NCBI RefSeq assembly: GCF_002860285.1
Contig: NZ_PGVF01000001.1
Span: forward strand, 62,001-126,000
DNA: 64,000 nucleotides
From: Bacillus sp. M6-12
Lineage (GTDB): Bacteria > Bacillota > Bacilli > Bacillales > DSM-1321
Direction: 5' to 3'
The position numbers and the translations under genes are program-made. Below are positions 1 to 7,798 of this stretch, one piece after another. The notes beneath the pieces were generated by a model. That model saw only the letters and a list, made by a program, of their open reading frames with translations. It was not told the origin of the DNA and did no database searches. The stretch's first letter is position 1; each line of letters begins with the position of its first letter.

Positions 1-484
1 TACATTCATCATGAGCAAATACAACAATAGAATAGATGGGGATAGTCTTCATATTTACATGTATTTTCTTGCCTATCCTTTTACAGAATTTCTTAAAAAA
101 CCTCATATGATATTGACTTTCCAATAAAGGATTCCAAATCCTACATTCTTTCCCATATAGGTGCTGAACCCATTTCTTTTGTTGGACACTCCCCTTTATC
201 CACCCTTTAGTGTTCTTGGTTTCAATGAGATAGATGCCTTGTGGGGATAGTACAATATGGTCAAATTCAACGGTGTTCCCTCTATTATCTATAAGTAAGA
301 CATTGTTTTTAACAGAATAGATGTCAGGAAGAGTATCCAGTATTTCTTGGACTGCTTTTTTCCCTTCTCTTTCAGATAGCTCAATTGATAGTTGTTTCGC
401 TCTTCGTTTGTGACTATATATGGAAACGATTCTCCACAAAAGGAGTAACGAAACCAACCCTATAAGGATATACATGAGGTTCAT
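1..484 (-). CDS. NERD-domain (nuclease-related) membrane-anchored protein, partial
   Basis: Runs off the left edge; 161 residues are visible. One N-terminal transmembrane helix (about residues 4-18, rich in L, I and W) is followed by a basic stretch and then a NERD domain. The NERD core is seen as VEFDHIVLSPQGIYLIETKN at about residues 70-89, the family pattern with the conserved Asp and the E-x-K pair of a restriction-endonuclease-like fold. The start ATG is at 482-484 behind a GGAGG site. NERD proteins are presumed DNA-processing or nucleic-acid-binding; the substrate is unknown. It is divergent from the gene at 646. Confidence 0.85.
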   Translation of the reverse strand, partial: MNLMYILIGLVSLLLLWRIVSIYSHKRRAKQLSIELSEREGKKAVQEILDTLPDIYSVKNNVLLIDNRGNTVEFDHIVLSPQGIYLIETKNTKGWIKGSVQQKKWVQHLYGKECRIWNPLLESQYHMRFFKKFCKRIGKKIHVNMKTIPIYSIVVFAHDEC

Positions 485-576
485 TCCTCCTTTCAGACTT
501 TTATCATTATAGAAGGCAATGACCCTAATTATGTAAGAACAGAAGAGGTAAGACAGGGGGAGGAAACGTCTTTATT

Positions 577-616
577 GTAAAAAATAATTTACATAAATGA
601 AAATAAATGATACAAT
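577..616 (+). promoter_or_regulatory. Promoter with operator 1 (copy 1)
   Basis: GTAAAAAATAATTTAC at 577-592 is an inverted repeat (GTAAA / TTTAC, 6-base spacer). Its right arm forms the -35 TTTACA (588-593), followed by exactly 17 bases and the -10 TACAAT (611-616). It drives the gene at 646. The same architecture recurs at six other places in the window. Confidence 0.85.
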
Positions 617-645
617 TGAATTATGATGCATGAGGGGGAAACATA

Positions 646-1596
646 ATGGAATATTCTACATTGATAAAGAAAGTCTTTGCAAAGAACAATGGACTTACAA
701 TTACACTATTTAAAGAACCATTCTTTACAGATAGATTGCATTTAATGGAAAGACAGTTCGGGGCTTATACGAAGTGGGTTGCTTTCACAAAAGAATTAGA
801 AGCATTTTCACAAGAACAGGATTATTTGGAACATAACAATAAAGTTCGGGATATGGTCATTCATTTTGTGAAACAGCATAAAGAGTATGAAAATTTTATT
901 CAATGCAATATACAAGAACGCTTTCCACTTGAACGATTACAAATTCCGACTAAAAGTGTATTCCGAAAAGAAAACACAGGAAAAACGCTTTTAAGTATTG
1001 ATTTAAAGAGTGCTAATTACACAGCTCTACGTGCATTTCATCCATCATTGGTTGCAAATACTAATACGTATCAAGAATTTATCTCTCAATTTACGAAAGA
1101 AGATAGCATATTGCACTCCAAACATATGCGACAAGTCATTTTTGGCAATCTGAACAATAAACGATTAGCTCATATTGAGTCGTACTTTGTCCAACAACTG
1201 CTTCCAGTAATTACAGAACATTTTACTGTGGATGATATTGTAGCTTTTATAAAAGATGAAGTAGTGTTAGATATTACAGGAAAAGAAGAAAAGGTAAGTA
1301 CATTTGTTCAAGACTTGTTATCTAATGCGGAAAAACTTGATATCCATTTGGAAGTGCAACAATATATCCTAAAGGGGATTACCTCTTTTAAAAAAGGGGA
1401 AGAAGTGTTTGAAGAATTTTATCTGAAAGATTTCGAGAATGGACAAGTGGAATTCAAAGGCGTGTCATCCCTTTATTATCCTATGGTGCTTCGTGCTTAT
1501 TATGGAGAAGAAGTAACGAATAGTGACCTTACATTCTTCCATGAAGGATACTTGGCTCAATTTACAGAAGATATTCATTTCTTTATTCAAAAATAG
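646..1596 (+). CDS. Uncharacterised 316-aa protein with family-A-polymerase-like motifs
   Basis: No family recognised with certainty. Three blocks are colinear with the palm motifs of family A DNA polymerases. SIDLKSANYTALR (about 117-129) resembles motif A (D-x-S-x-x-x-x-R). MRQVIFGNLNNKR (161-173) resembles motif B (R/K...FG..Y). IKDEVVLDI (202-210) resembles motif C (HDE..), with Lys in place of His. The protein is far shorter than a full polymerase and has no exonuclease domain. It may be a divergent palm-only enzyme, an inactive relative, or a coincidental match. Strong RBS (GAGGGGGA). It is the first gene behind an operator 1 promoter and ends at a bidirectional terminator. Confidence 0.55.
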   Translation: MEYSTLIKKVFAKNNGLTITLFKEPFFTDRLHLMERQFGAYTKWVAFTKELEAFSQEQDYLEHNNKVRDMVIHFVKQHKEYENFIQCNIQERFPLERLQIPTKSVFRKENTGKTLLSIDLKSANYTALRAFHPSLVANTNTYQEFISQFTKEDSILHSKHMRQVIFGNLNNKRLAHIESYFVQQLLPVITEHFTVDDIVAFIKDEVVLDITGKEEKVSTFVQDLLSNAEKLDIHLEVQQYILKGITSFKKGEEVFEEFYLKDFENGQVEFKGVSSLYYPMVLRAYYGEEVTNSDLTFFHEGYLAQFTEDIHFFIQK

Positions 1597-1615
1597 GTAT
1601 CTAATTAAAGAGCAT

Positions 1616-1653
1616 AAAAAAGAGAGTAGATAATTTTATCTACTCCTTTTTTG
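1616..1653. terminator. Bidirectional terminator
   Basis: Perfect 10-bp stem (GAGTAGATAA / TTATCTACTC, 1624-1645) flanked by an A-run and a T-run, between the convergent genes 646-1596 and 1656-2240. Confidence 0.85.
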
Positions 1654-1655
1654 TT

Positions 1656-2240
1656 TTACATTAAGTGTTCCCATTGGAATCTCGATTCGTTTAGTTCTAC
1701 TTTTGGTCTATCCTTTAAAAGAGTTTGAACTTTTTCCTTTTTATCGTTAAGTTCAACAGGTAATTGCAACACTTCAATAAGTCGCTTAAAAGCAATAAAA
1801 TCTTCTTGTGAAATAAAGATAGCAGTAACGGTATCGTACACATGTAACTTCATATATGACTGTTCTTTACAATCTCCAACTAAACAAAAATGCTGACATG
1901 TATCAAAGAAGTTAGTAAAAGCTGTCTCCATAAATGCTTCTTCTTCATTCTCTGGTCTGCGTCTGCAACATCCAAATTGAAATTCACGAAGAATATCCAT
2001 TTCTCTTTCTACCCAAACCGTTTCCCATTTTGCTCCTTTAGAAATCGCATGGTCAATTGCTTCTGTAGAAGCATGATTAGTCGTAAGAAGTGGGTAAAAC
2101 GTGCCGATACCTTCCATATCCTTTACATCCAATTCAAAATGCTGGTCATTCCCCATTAACCCCATTTGTTCAGAAGTAATCTCGAAAGTTCTCGGTTCTT
2201 TAATCACATCTGTAATGATTAATGCTTTTGCCTTTTCCAT
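1656..2240 (-). CDS. Hypothetical protein, 194 aa
   Basis: No domain recognised. The protein is acidic, with a Cys-Cys-Arg-Arg-Arg cluster near residue 90 and further Cys/His residues around 114-123 (C, H, C, D, C), so metal binding is possible but unproven. The start ATG follows a GGGAGAG site. A possible -10 TATAAT for this gene lies on the minus strand at about 2301-2306, next to the operator 1 copy at 2330, so it may share control with the divergent operon. Confidence 0.7.
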   Translation of the reverse strand: MEKAKALIITDVIKEPRTFEITSEQMGLMGNDQHFELDVKDMEGIGTFYPLLTTNHASTEAIDHAISKGAKWETVWVEREMDILREFQFGCCRRRPENEEEAFMETAFTNFFDTCQHFCLVGDCKEQSYMKLHVYDTVTAIFISQEDFIAFKRLIEVLQLPVELNDKKEKVQTLLKDRPKVELNESRFQWEHLM

Positions 2241-2329
2241 ATATATCTCTCCCTATAAACAATTTGTTTAAATAAACTACTTATTTTTGAAACTTGTTAT
2301 ATTATAAACAACTTTCATTTGCTTCATAA

Positions 2330-2369
2330 GTAAAATATAATTTACTAAAAAAATAATCTATGGTATAAT
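2330..2369 (+). promoter_or_regulatory. Promoter with operator 1 (copy 2)
   Basis: GTAAAATATAATTTAC (2330-2345) overlaps the -35 TTTACT (2341-2346), with 17 bases to TATAAT (2364-2369). The predicted transcript starts near 2376. That is downstream of the ATG at 2373, so translation must begin at ATG 2403. Confidence 0.85.
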
Positions 2370-2402
2370 AAAATGAGAAAAAACGCTTTGAGAAGGGAAG
2401 AA

Positions 2403-2906
2403 ATGGATGTGAAAGAAGAAAAGAGTTATGTTTTCAACAGTATTCATACGGTAGCAAAATACTTACATTTCTTATCACCAGCTATTTCCCCTGTTAAACT
2501 TCACAAAAGTTTATACTTTTTGTTTGCTTATTATGGAGCGTTATATGCGAATAAAGAAAAAGAAGGGGTTTCAGAGAAAAAAGAAAGCACTCCTTCCATG
2601 TTGTTTGAAGCAGAGTTTGAAGCGTGGACATATGGTTCAGTGAATCGAGAGGTTTATCTTCAAAGCAAAGAAGAAGGTTACTTTAGCGAATCGGAAATTG
2701 AAGAAGCGGTGGAAATCGTTCATCAACATATAGAAGCAAAACAATATATCAATGAAATGTTTGAACAAATGAACGCTGTGAGTGATTTTGGTTTGATAAG
2801 TAGAAATAAACAAGATAAAGCATGGAAAGATGCTTATGAAGAAGGAAAAATACATGTCATTAACCAAGAACAGTTGATTCAAGAATATCAAGAACGATAC
2901 CTTTAA
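2403..2906 (+). CDS. Panacea (DUF4065 / SocA-like) domain protein
   Basis: The Panacea signature is clear: KLHKSLYFLFAYYGALY in the N-terminal third, followed by FEAWTYGSVNREVY, matching the family's KLqKLLY...feAwkyGPV..vY pattern. Panacea proteins often neutralise adjacent toxins (for example with ToxSAS partners) or act as proteolytic adaptors (SocA). No recognisable toxin adjoins it; the next gene is a 66-aa protein and then an ADP-ribosylglycohydrolase. The ATG at 2403 is chosen over 2373 because 2373 lies within the predicted promoter; AAGGGA precedes 2403. Confidence 0.85.
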   Translation: MDVKEEKSYVFNSIHTVAKYLHFLSPAISPVKLHKSLYFLFAYYGALYANKEKEGVSEKKESTPSMLFEAEFEAWTYGSVNREVYLQSKEEGYFSESEIEEAVEIVHQHIEAKQYINEMFEQMNAVSDFGLISRNKQDKAWKDAYEEGKIHVINQEQLIQEYQERYL

Positions 2907-2926
2907 AAGAGAGGGGCGATACTCCT

Positions 2927-3127
2927 GTGAGGATAGGTGATTGGATTTTCGATACCAGAAATGGTGATATCTTTAAAATCGAACAAATTTGGGGCGAATG
3001 GCTTCTTCATGATGACTGGATAGACGCAGGAGACGTTTCCTTTGTGGAAGATTGCCGAAGAGCAACCAAAGAAGAAATTAAAAGAGGAAAATCAAAACGA
3101 AAAATGCCTCAAAGAAAAGGGGCGTAA
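2927..3127 (+). CDS. Small hypothetical protein, 66 aa
   Basis: GTG start behind GAGAGGGG, 20 bases after the Panacea gene and 4 bases before the ADP-ribosylglycohydrolase. The N-terminal half (IGDWIFDTRNGDIFKIEQIWGE) looks like a small beta-barrel of the KOW/SH3-like kind; the C-terminus is very basic (KRGKSKRKMPQRKG). Function unknown. A Panacea partner role is conceivable from position only. Confidence 0.6.
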   Translation: MRIGDWIFDTRNGDIFKIEQIWGEWLLHDDWIDAGDVSFVEDCRRATKEEIKRGKSKRKMPQRKGA

Positions 3128-3131
3128 AAAT

Positions 3132-4133
3132 ATGTTGAATCCATTAAATCGTTTAAAAAACATAACAGGGAAGTCAAAAAATGCGTTTCATGAACAAGTG
3201 ATAGGGAGTTTAATAGGATTTACAGTGGGTGATGCTCTTGGCGTTCCTTTAGAGTTTCAATCACGTCAGGAAGCTCAAGGAGTTTCCGACATGAGAGGAT
3301 ATGGAACACATGGACAACCTAAAGGTAGCTGGTCAGATGATAGCTCTCTTACTTTTTGTTTAGTAGAGAACCTGATTGAAGGATATGACATAGAAAAGTT
3401 AAAAAATAGCTTTTGTGAATGGTACTATTATGGCTATTGGACACATGATGGAAAACTTCCTTTTGACATTGGTCAATCTACTTTTAAAGCTCTTTCTAAA
3501 ATAAAAGCAGGAATTTCTAAAGGCGAAACAGGAGAATCAAGCGAAAAAAGCAACGGAAATGGCTCTCTTATGAGAGTTATGCCATTAAGTTTCTACCTAA
3601 AACATACTCTTTCCCCAAATGATAAATTCCCATTCATTGAAGAAGTATCAGGTATCACACATGCTCATATCCGCTCTAAAATTGCTTGTAGTTTTTATGT
3701 GGAATTCGCTATCCAACTACTTCATGACATACAACCAAAAGAAGCCTATCAAAAGACAGTTCGTATTATTACAGATTATTATACTCAACAAGGATTTGCT
3801 GATGAATTAATCTATTTTGAACGAATTTTGCAACAGGATATTTCTCTTTTAGAAAAAGAAGATATAGAAAGTAGTGGGTACGTTATTCATAGCTTGGAAG
3901 CTACGTTATGGTGTTTTTTAAATCACTCTACTTATCGTGAAGTCGTTTTATCAGCGATACAATTAGGTGGAGATACGGATACCATAGGGGCATTAGCAGG
4001 AGGATTAGCAGGAATGTATTATGGATATTCTACGATTCCTTCTAAATGGGTAAGAAAAATAGCAAGAAAAAATGACATTGTAGATTTATCAAATAGATTT
4101 TATTTTTCCCTAAAGGAGAGGACAAAATGCTAA
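3132..4133 (+). CDS. ADP-ribosylglycohydrolase (DraG/ARH family)
   Basis: Hydrolyses ADP-ribose from modified proteins, nucleic acids or small molecules. Family motifs are intact: GDALGVPLEF (about 33-42), the metal-binding GSWSDDSSLT (65-74) and C-terminal GGDTDTIGALAGG (279-291). Length of 333 aa is normal. The start at ATG 3132 follows AAAGGGGCG; an in-frame upstream codon lies inside the preceding gene. It overlaps the next gene by 7 bases, so the two are probably translationally coupled. The natural substrate cannot be told. Other ADP-ribose-related enzymes occur at 10628, 30051 and 32218. Confidence 0.93.
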   Translation: MLNPLNRLKNITGKSKNAFHEQVIGSLIGFTVGDALGVPLEFQSRQEAQGVSDMRGYGTHGQPKGSWSDDSSLTFCLVENLIEGYDIEKLKNSFCEWYYYGYWTHDGKLPFDIGQSTFKALSKIKAGISKGETGESSEKSNGNGSLMRVMPLSFYLKHTLSPNDKFPFIEEVSGITHAHIRSKIACSFYVEFAIQLLHDIQPKEAYQKTVRIITDYYTQQGFADELIYFERILQQDISLLEKEDIESSGYVIHSLEATLWCFLNHSTYREVVLSAIQLGGDTDTIGALAGGLAGMYYGYSTIPSKWVRKIARKNDIVDLSNRFYFSLKERTKC

Positions 4134-4486
4134 CAAAAGAAATTAGAGCTTTTGGAAGAGCTTTAACGATTGGATGTGACGGTAAGTGTGAAAAAGCATT
4201 TGGATTAAATGGAAGACCTTCTGTTCAGTTAAGTGACGATGAAGACGATATTTGCTGGTTAGCCGATGACGAAGTGGGGATTGCTCCTACAACTGGAAAG
4301 ACCGTTATTACGTCAGAAGGTGGAGACATGAAGCCTCACCCTGCTTTTTCAGGAGATAAATTAAATAAATGGTGTTATCGGGAATGTGAGCGTTGTGCTT
4401 CTGCTGAAATAGGTGAAGAGCTAAAAGTAAAAGATTTTAGCGTCAGAAGATACAATATGCCTTCTAAACATGGAGTGGAACAATAA
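4127..4486 (+). CDS. Cys-rich hypothetical protein coupled to the ADP-ribosylglycohydrolase
   Basis: 119 aa; start overlaps the stop of the glycohydrolase. It has conserved-looking blocks GCDGKCEKAFGLNGRP, a DDE-rich segment, and NKWCYRECERC. The five Cys residues in paired spacing suggest metal or Fe-S binding. I recall similar short proteins with a KAWG..RP / NKWC.RECER pattern in other bacteria but no established function. Coupling to the glycohydrolase suggests they act together. Confidence 0.7.
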   Translation: MLTKEIRAFGRALTIGCDGKCEKAFGLNGRPSVQLSDDEDDICWLADDEVGIAPTTGKTVITSEGGDMKPHPAFSGDKLNKWCYRECERCASAEIGEELKVKDFSVRRYNMPSKHGVEQ

Positions 4487-4521
4487 AGATTAAAACAAAA
4501 CAACTTTAGAGGTGAAAAGGC

Positions 4522-4962
4522 GTGTTTAACAAACAAAAGAAGGTAACAGTAAAGTTTTCGCATGAATCGGAAGGTTTTTCAGGAACATCTACAAGTATCC
4601 CATTAAATGAAGGGAAATTAGTTGAGTATTTAAAAGATAGTCTTGACCGTCATGGACAAGTCGTGATTCGGCACATATCAGATGACAATGAAATGGTTGT
4701 TACGACTTCAAGAACAATGGAATATCGGGATAAAGAAGGTCGAATAGAAGAATTAAATGAAGTGATACGAAGTTATATCAATAGTCAGGCAATTTCAATG
4801 GAATCTCATGCTGTGTTTGTGAATGGGGTATTAAAAGGAGTATTTGGAAATGAAGCTCATGCTCGTCTCAAAAAGAGTAATTTAATTAGTAAAGGAGCTT
4901 CTGAAGAAAGTGTTTCTATTAAACCTCTTCAAATTAACAGCTTTCAAGACTTTGAAGCCTGA
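4522..4962 (+). CDS. Hypothetical protein, 146 aa
   Basis: GTG start behind AGGTGAAAAGG. Soluble, mixed alpha/beta composition, no signal peptide or membrane segment, no recognised domain. It lies in the Panacea/glycohydrolase operon, 20 bases before the ATP-grasp gene. Confidence 0.6.
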   Translation: MFNKQKKVTVKFSHESEGFSGTSTSIPLNEGKLVEYLKDSLDRHGQVVIRHISDDNEMVVTTSRTMEYRDKEGRIEELNEVIRSYINSQAISMESHAVFVNGVLKGVFGNEAHARLKKSNLISKGASEESVSIKPLQINSFQDFEA

Positions 4963-4982
4963 TAATAGGGAGTTGGGTAGTA

Positions 4983-5798
4983 ATGAAATGGTTAGTCCAA
5001 GAGTTCTTAAATAATGGTTCAAATATAGTAAGGATTATCAATGCTTTAGAACATTGTCATGTGGACTACTTACTTGTAAGAGTAAACAAAGATAGTAGCT
5101 TAACGGTGTTAGATAAAGCAGATAAACTTCCTATGGATAAGTCGGATTCTATCTTGCAAGATTTTATTTCAAATGAAGCTATTATGGTATATGGCTCTAA
5201 AGCTTTTGCTAAGATAGCAACTGAAATGGGCTTAGAGCCTGGTTCTTTTATGAATGAGAAATTTGAATTTGAGATTTTCCGAGAAGCATTGGGAGATGAA
5301 TTGTTAAACCATCACTTTATGATAGGCGAACTTTCGGAGCTTGAACCCATAGCAGAAGAGTTCTTTATACGACCTACTGGAAATACGAAGTTATTTACTG
5401 GTATGAGAGTAACAAAAGAGGACTTTTTATCTTGGAAAGAGCGTGAAAATAGAGAAAATAGCCCTTATATCGGACAATCTTTAATGATTTCTCCTATACA
5501 AGAAATCAAAGCGGAATATCGCTTTTTTGTGGTCAATCAAGAGGTTGTAACAAGTTCAAGTTACAGAGTAGGGAATAACACTGATATTACTCGAAAACCT
5601 TCTAAAGCGATTCTTCAATATACAAAAAAGATAGTAGATAAATTTCCATTAGCCAAGGCTTTTGTTATTGATATAGCCGAAACGGATAAGGGATTCAAAG
5701 TTGTTGAGTACAACAATATCAATACGTCTGGTCTATATGGTTGTGATGAAAACGCCATTATTCAGGCTATTAACAAACTAAAGGAGGATAAAAGATGA
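4983..5798 (+). CDS. ATP-grasp domain protein (DUF4343-like)
   Basis: 271 aa. The C-terminal ATP-grasp half is recognisable: FFIRPTGNTKLFTG, EYRFFVVNQEVV, and the metal/ATP-binding end FVIDIAETDKGFKVVEYNNI, followed by SGLYGCD. ATP-grasp enzymes ligate carboxylates to amines or thiols; many phage and plasmid copies have no known substrate. A paralog of the same layout is at 46973-47701 on the other strand. Overlaps the next gene by ATGA. Confidence 0.85.
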   Translation: MKWLVQEFLNNGSNIVRIINALEHCHVDYLLVRVNKDSSLTVLDKADKLPMDKSDSILQDFISNEAIMVYGSKAFAKIATEMGLEPGSFMNEKFEFEIFREALGDELLNHHFMIGELSELEPIAEEFFIRPTGNTKLFTGMRVTKEDFLSWKERENRENSPYIGQSLMISPIQEIKAEYRFFVVNQEVVTSSSYRVGNNTDITRKPSKAILQYTKKIVDKFPLAKAFVIDIAETDKGFKVVEYNNINTSGLYGCDENAIIQAINKLKEDKR

Positions 5799-6097
5799 AA
5801 AAAATTATCATTCAATTTGATTATTCAAATGATAAGTCTCTATCGTATATGGAGGTTTTAAGAAATATTGAAATACAAACACCTATCATTTATACAAATT
5901 GCTTAGATTTCTTTAGTTTTTCTTCTTTAGATAAAGGCTATGATGTTCAAGTTGAAAAATCAAATGGAGATTATATTGTATTATCGGAGTTATTGCAAGA
6001 TGAAGATAACCTTTATACAAGAAGACATATCCGTAAAGGACATGATGCACGAAAACTTTTGCTATCTAATGAATTTAATTTTAAATCAAAAGCATAG
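5795..6097 (+). CDS. Hypothetical protein, 100 aa
   Basis: Start overlaps the ATP-grasp stop (ATGA), so it is translationally coupled and may be its partner. The N-terminus KKIIIQFDYSN looks like a beta strand of a Rossmann-like or ferredoxin-like fold; basic C-terminus. No family recognised. Confidence 0.6.
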   Translation: MKKIIIQFDYSNDKSLSYMEVLRNIEIQTPIIYTNCLDFFSFSSLDKGYDVQVEKSNGDYIVLSELLQDEDNLYTRRHIRKGHDARKLLLSNEFNFKSKA

Positions 6098-6188
6098 TGA
6101 GTAATACAACGCTATATTCTACTTCAAATCATAAAAAGATACTTAGTTAGATTTATAAATTATACAAACAAAAAAGGAGAGGAATTGT

Positions 6189-6587
6189 TTGCAAGAACAT
6201 ACAACAAACCCACAATGGGTAATGGGATATAAAGAAATGAAAAATTTTATGCACAATGAATTGGGAATTACAAAAGATGAAATGAAGGATATTTTTCATA
6301 AGATTGCTCGTGAGGAAATAAAAGAAGCAGTTGGTCAAAATGGTGAATTTATACGTTATGCCATTAAAGAGATTATTCGTGAAGAAATGATGTTTGCGAT
6401 TCAACAAGAAAATTATCCACGAATGAGTCGAAATATTTACGATTATTCTCGTAATTCTCAAAGTCCATTTACTAAATTTATTTCTGATATTCTAAAAGAA
6501 CAAATTATTGAAATGCTACGAAGTCAATTCAATGTAGATTTTAATATTCAAAAGAAAGAGAAAGACGAAGAGGAAGAGAAAGAATAG
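6189..6587 (+). CDS. Hypothetical protein, 132 aa
   Basis: TTG start with AAGGAGAGG about 7 bases upstream. Predicted largely helical, with alternating charged segments (EIIREEM, EQIIEML) and a strongly acidic tail (KEKDEEEEKE). No domain recognised. Last gene before a terminator, after a 90-base gap from the ATP-grasp operon. Confidence 0.65.
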   Translation: MQEHTTNPQWVMGYKEMKNFMHNELGITKDEMKDIFHKIAREEIKEAVGQNGEFIRYAIKEIIREEMMFAIQQENYPRMSRNIYDYSRNSQSPFTKFISDILKEQIIEMLRSQFNVDFNIQKKEKDEEEEKE

Positions 6588-6602
6588 ATTTCATATGACC
6601 TA

Positions 6603-6630
6603 TAGCTCACTACATTAGTGGGCTATTCTT
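6603..6630 (+). terminator. Hairpin terminator
   Basis: Stem ATAGCTCACTA / TAGTGGGCTAT with a 3-base loop, followed by a short T-rich tract, immediately after the gene ending at 6587. Confidence 0.6.
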
Positions 6631-6658
6631 ATCTATAAGAAAAGGAGAAGCACTATTC

Positions 6659-7015
6659 ATGAAAGAGATAAAAAAGGGTACAACTTATGAAGAGATAGTA
6701 AAAGGTATTTCAGGTGAAGTTATTTATATTAACCCTACTGATAGTGTTACAACCATTAATCCATTTGAAATACTCAATGAAAGTGAAAAAGAAGATGCTC
6801 TTCAGAGAAGGGTAGCTGATATGCAACAATTGATAAAAGTCTTAAAAGAAGAAAGTTTAACGGATGTAGAGGAAAATACAATTGAAAAGATACTATTATC
6901 CAAAGAAACACATACCGTTCGTAGTTTTTATCAAGATTTAATTCAATTAAAAGAAGAGGGGCAAGAAGGTTTAACTTTCTTGATTCAATTCTGCAAAAGT
7001 ATGTTGGGAGAATAA
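6659..7015 (+). CDS. VirB4/TrbE-like ATPase fragment, 118 aa
   Basis: GEVIYINPTDSVTTINPFEIL matches the region after the Walker A strand in VirB4-type conjugation ATPases (typically ...hINPfdI). The following RVADMQQLIKVL and SLTDVEENTIEKIL match their helical insertion. A full VirB4 is over 600 aa; here there is no Walker A or B, so it cannot be an ATPase. Good RBS (AAAAGGAG) and an intact frame suggest a maintained small protein rather than random decay. No other conjugation-pore genes are visible. Confidence 0.5.
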   Translation: MKEIKKGTTYEEIVKGISGEVIYINPTDSVTTINPFEILNESEKEDALQRRVADMQQLIKVLKEESLTDVEENTIEKILLSKETHTVRSFYQDLIQLKEEGQEGLTFLIQFCKSMLGE

Positions 7016-7026
7016 GGAGAGATTGT

Positions 7027-7695
7027 ATGAGTAATTTCAATGATAACATCTTGACCGTTTGGTTAGTGCAGTTAGGGAAACTCTATTATGCTGGTGGTTT
7101 AACCAGAGAACCTTACAACGATGAATCGTTTAGTTTTGAGTTCGTAAAAGACGAAGAAGTAGCTTTTTCTATTCTTTTTGAGGAGATAGCGGAAAAAATT
7201 GCTGAAAAGTGTGGGGGAACGGTTGTAAAAAGAGAACTTTCCCATAAGGAACTTTCCAAAAGAGAAGATAAGCATGATGCCTACATGAGAAGTGAGGGAG
7301 AAATCGTAGAAGAAGTACGTAAACGAGCAATGTTGGAACATATCCAAGAACAAAAGAAAGAAACTACAAAAAAAGATAAGATGGTTCAAATCGTTGCCGA
7401 TAGTTTCTTGCTACCATTCATTCATAAAGGAAATACAGAGTTTGATTATTCCAATGGTGTTTTCTATGCAGGAGTTGTGGGAGAGAGGCTTGAACGAGCA
7501 GAAATTCAGCCTAAAAAAGAAACAATGGTAGAATTGATAGAAAAAATAGCAAAAGCAGATAATCAAGTTTTTGATTCGATAAATCCGCTTATCAAAGTTG
7601 TCCAGCATCCTGCAGTCTATATGACCGCTCAATTAGATACCATTAAAAATGAGGAGCTAAATGCAACAATTTTGATTAAAAAGGAATGTTTTTAA
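7027..7695 (+). CDS. Hypothetical protein, 222 aa
   Basis: Starts 11 bases after the VirB4-like gene behind AAGGAGAG. Soluble, charged, mostly helical; EIAEKIAEKCGG and a central RKRAMLEHIQEQKKETTKKDK coil. No domain recognised. Confidence 0.65.
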   Translation: MSNFNDNILTVWLVQLGKLYYAGGLTREPYNDESFSFEFVKDEEVAFSILFEEIAEKIAEKCGGTVVKRELSHKELSKREDKHDAYMRSEGEIVEEVRKRAMLEHIQEQKKETTKKDKMVQIVADSFLLPFIHKGNTEFDYSNGVFYAGVVGERLERAEIQPKKETMVELIEKIAKADNQVFDSINPLIKVVQHPAVYMTAQLDTIKNEELNATILIKKECF

Positions 7696-7707
7696 TAACA
7701 AAGAGTA

Positions 7708-7744
7708 AGAAAAGAGGAAATGGAGAGATTCATTTCTCTTTTTT
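7708..7744 (+). terminator. Probable terminator
   Basis: Imperfect stem (AGAGGAAATG / CATTTCTCTT) followed by a T-run, after the gene ending at 7695. Confidence 0.6.
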
Positions 7745-7798
7745 GTGTCAAGAATGAAAAGTATAATAAAAAGAGAGAGTTTAAAAAGGAGAAAGGAC

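Noticed and set aside
577..592. Operator 1 as a GlnR/TnrA box
   Set aside because: The half-sites are similar, but the GlnR/TnrA spacing is one base shorter, and the right arm often ends in T rather than A; left as unidentified.
2373..2402. ATG at 2373 as the start of the Panacea gene
   Set aside because: It lies 4 bases after the -10 box of a strong 17-base-spaced promoter, so it would not be inside the transcript; ATG 2403 has its own RBS.
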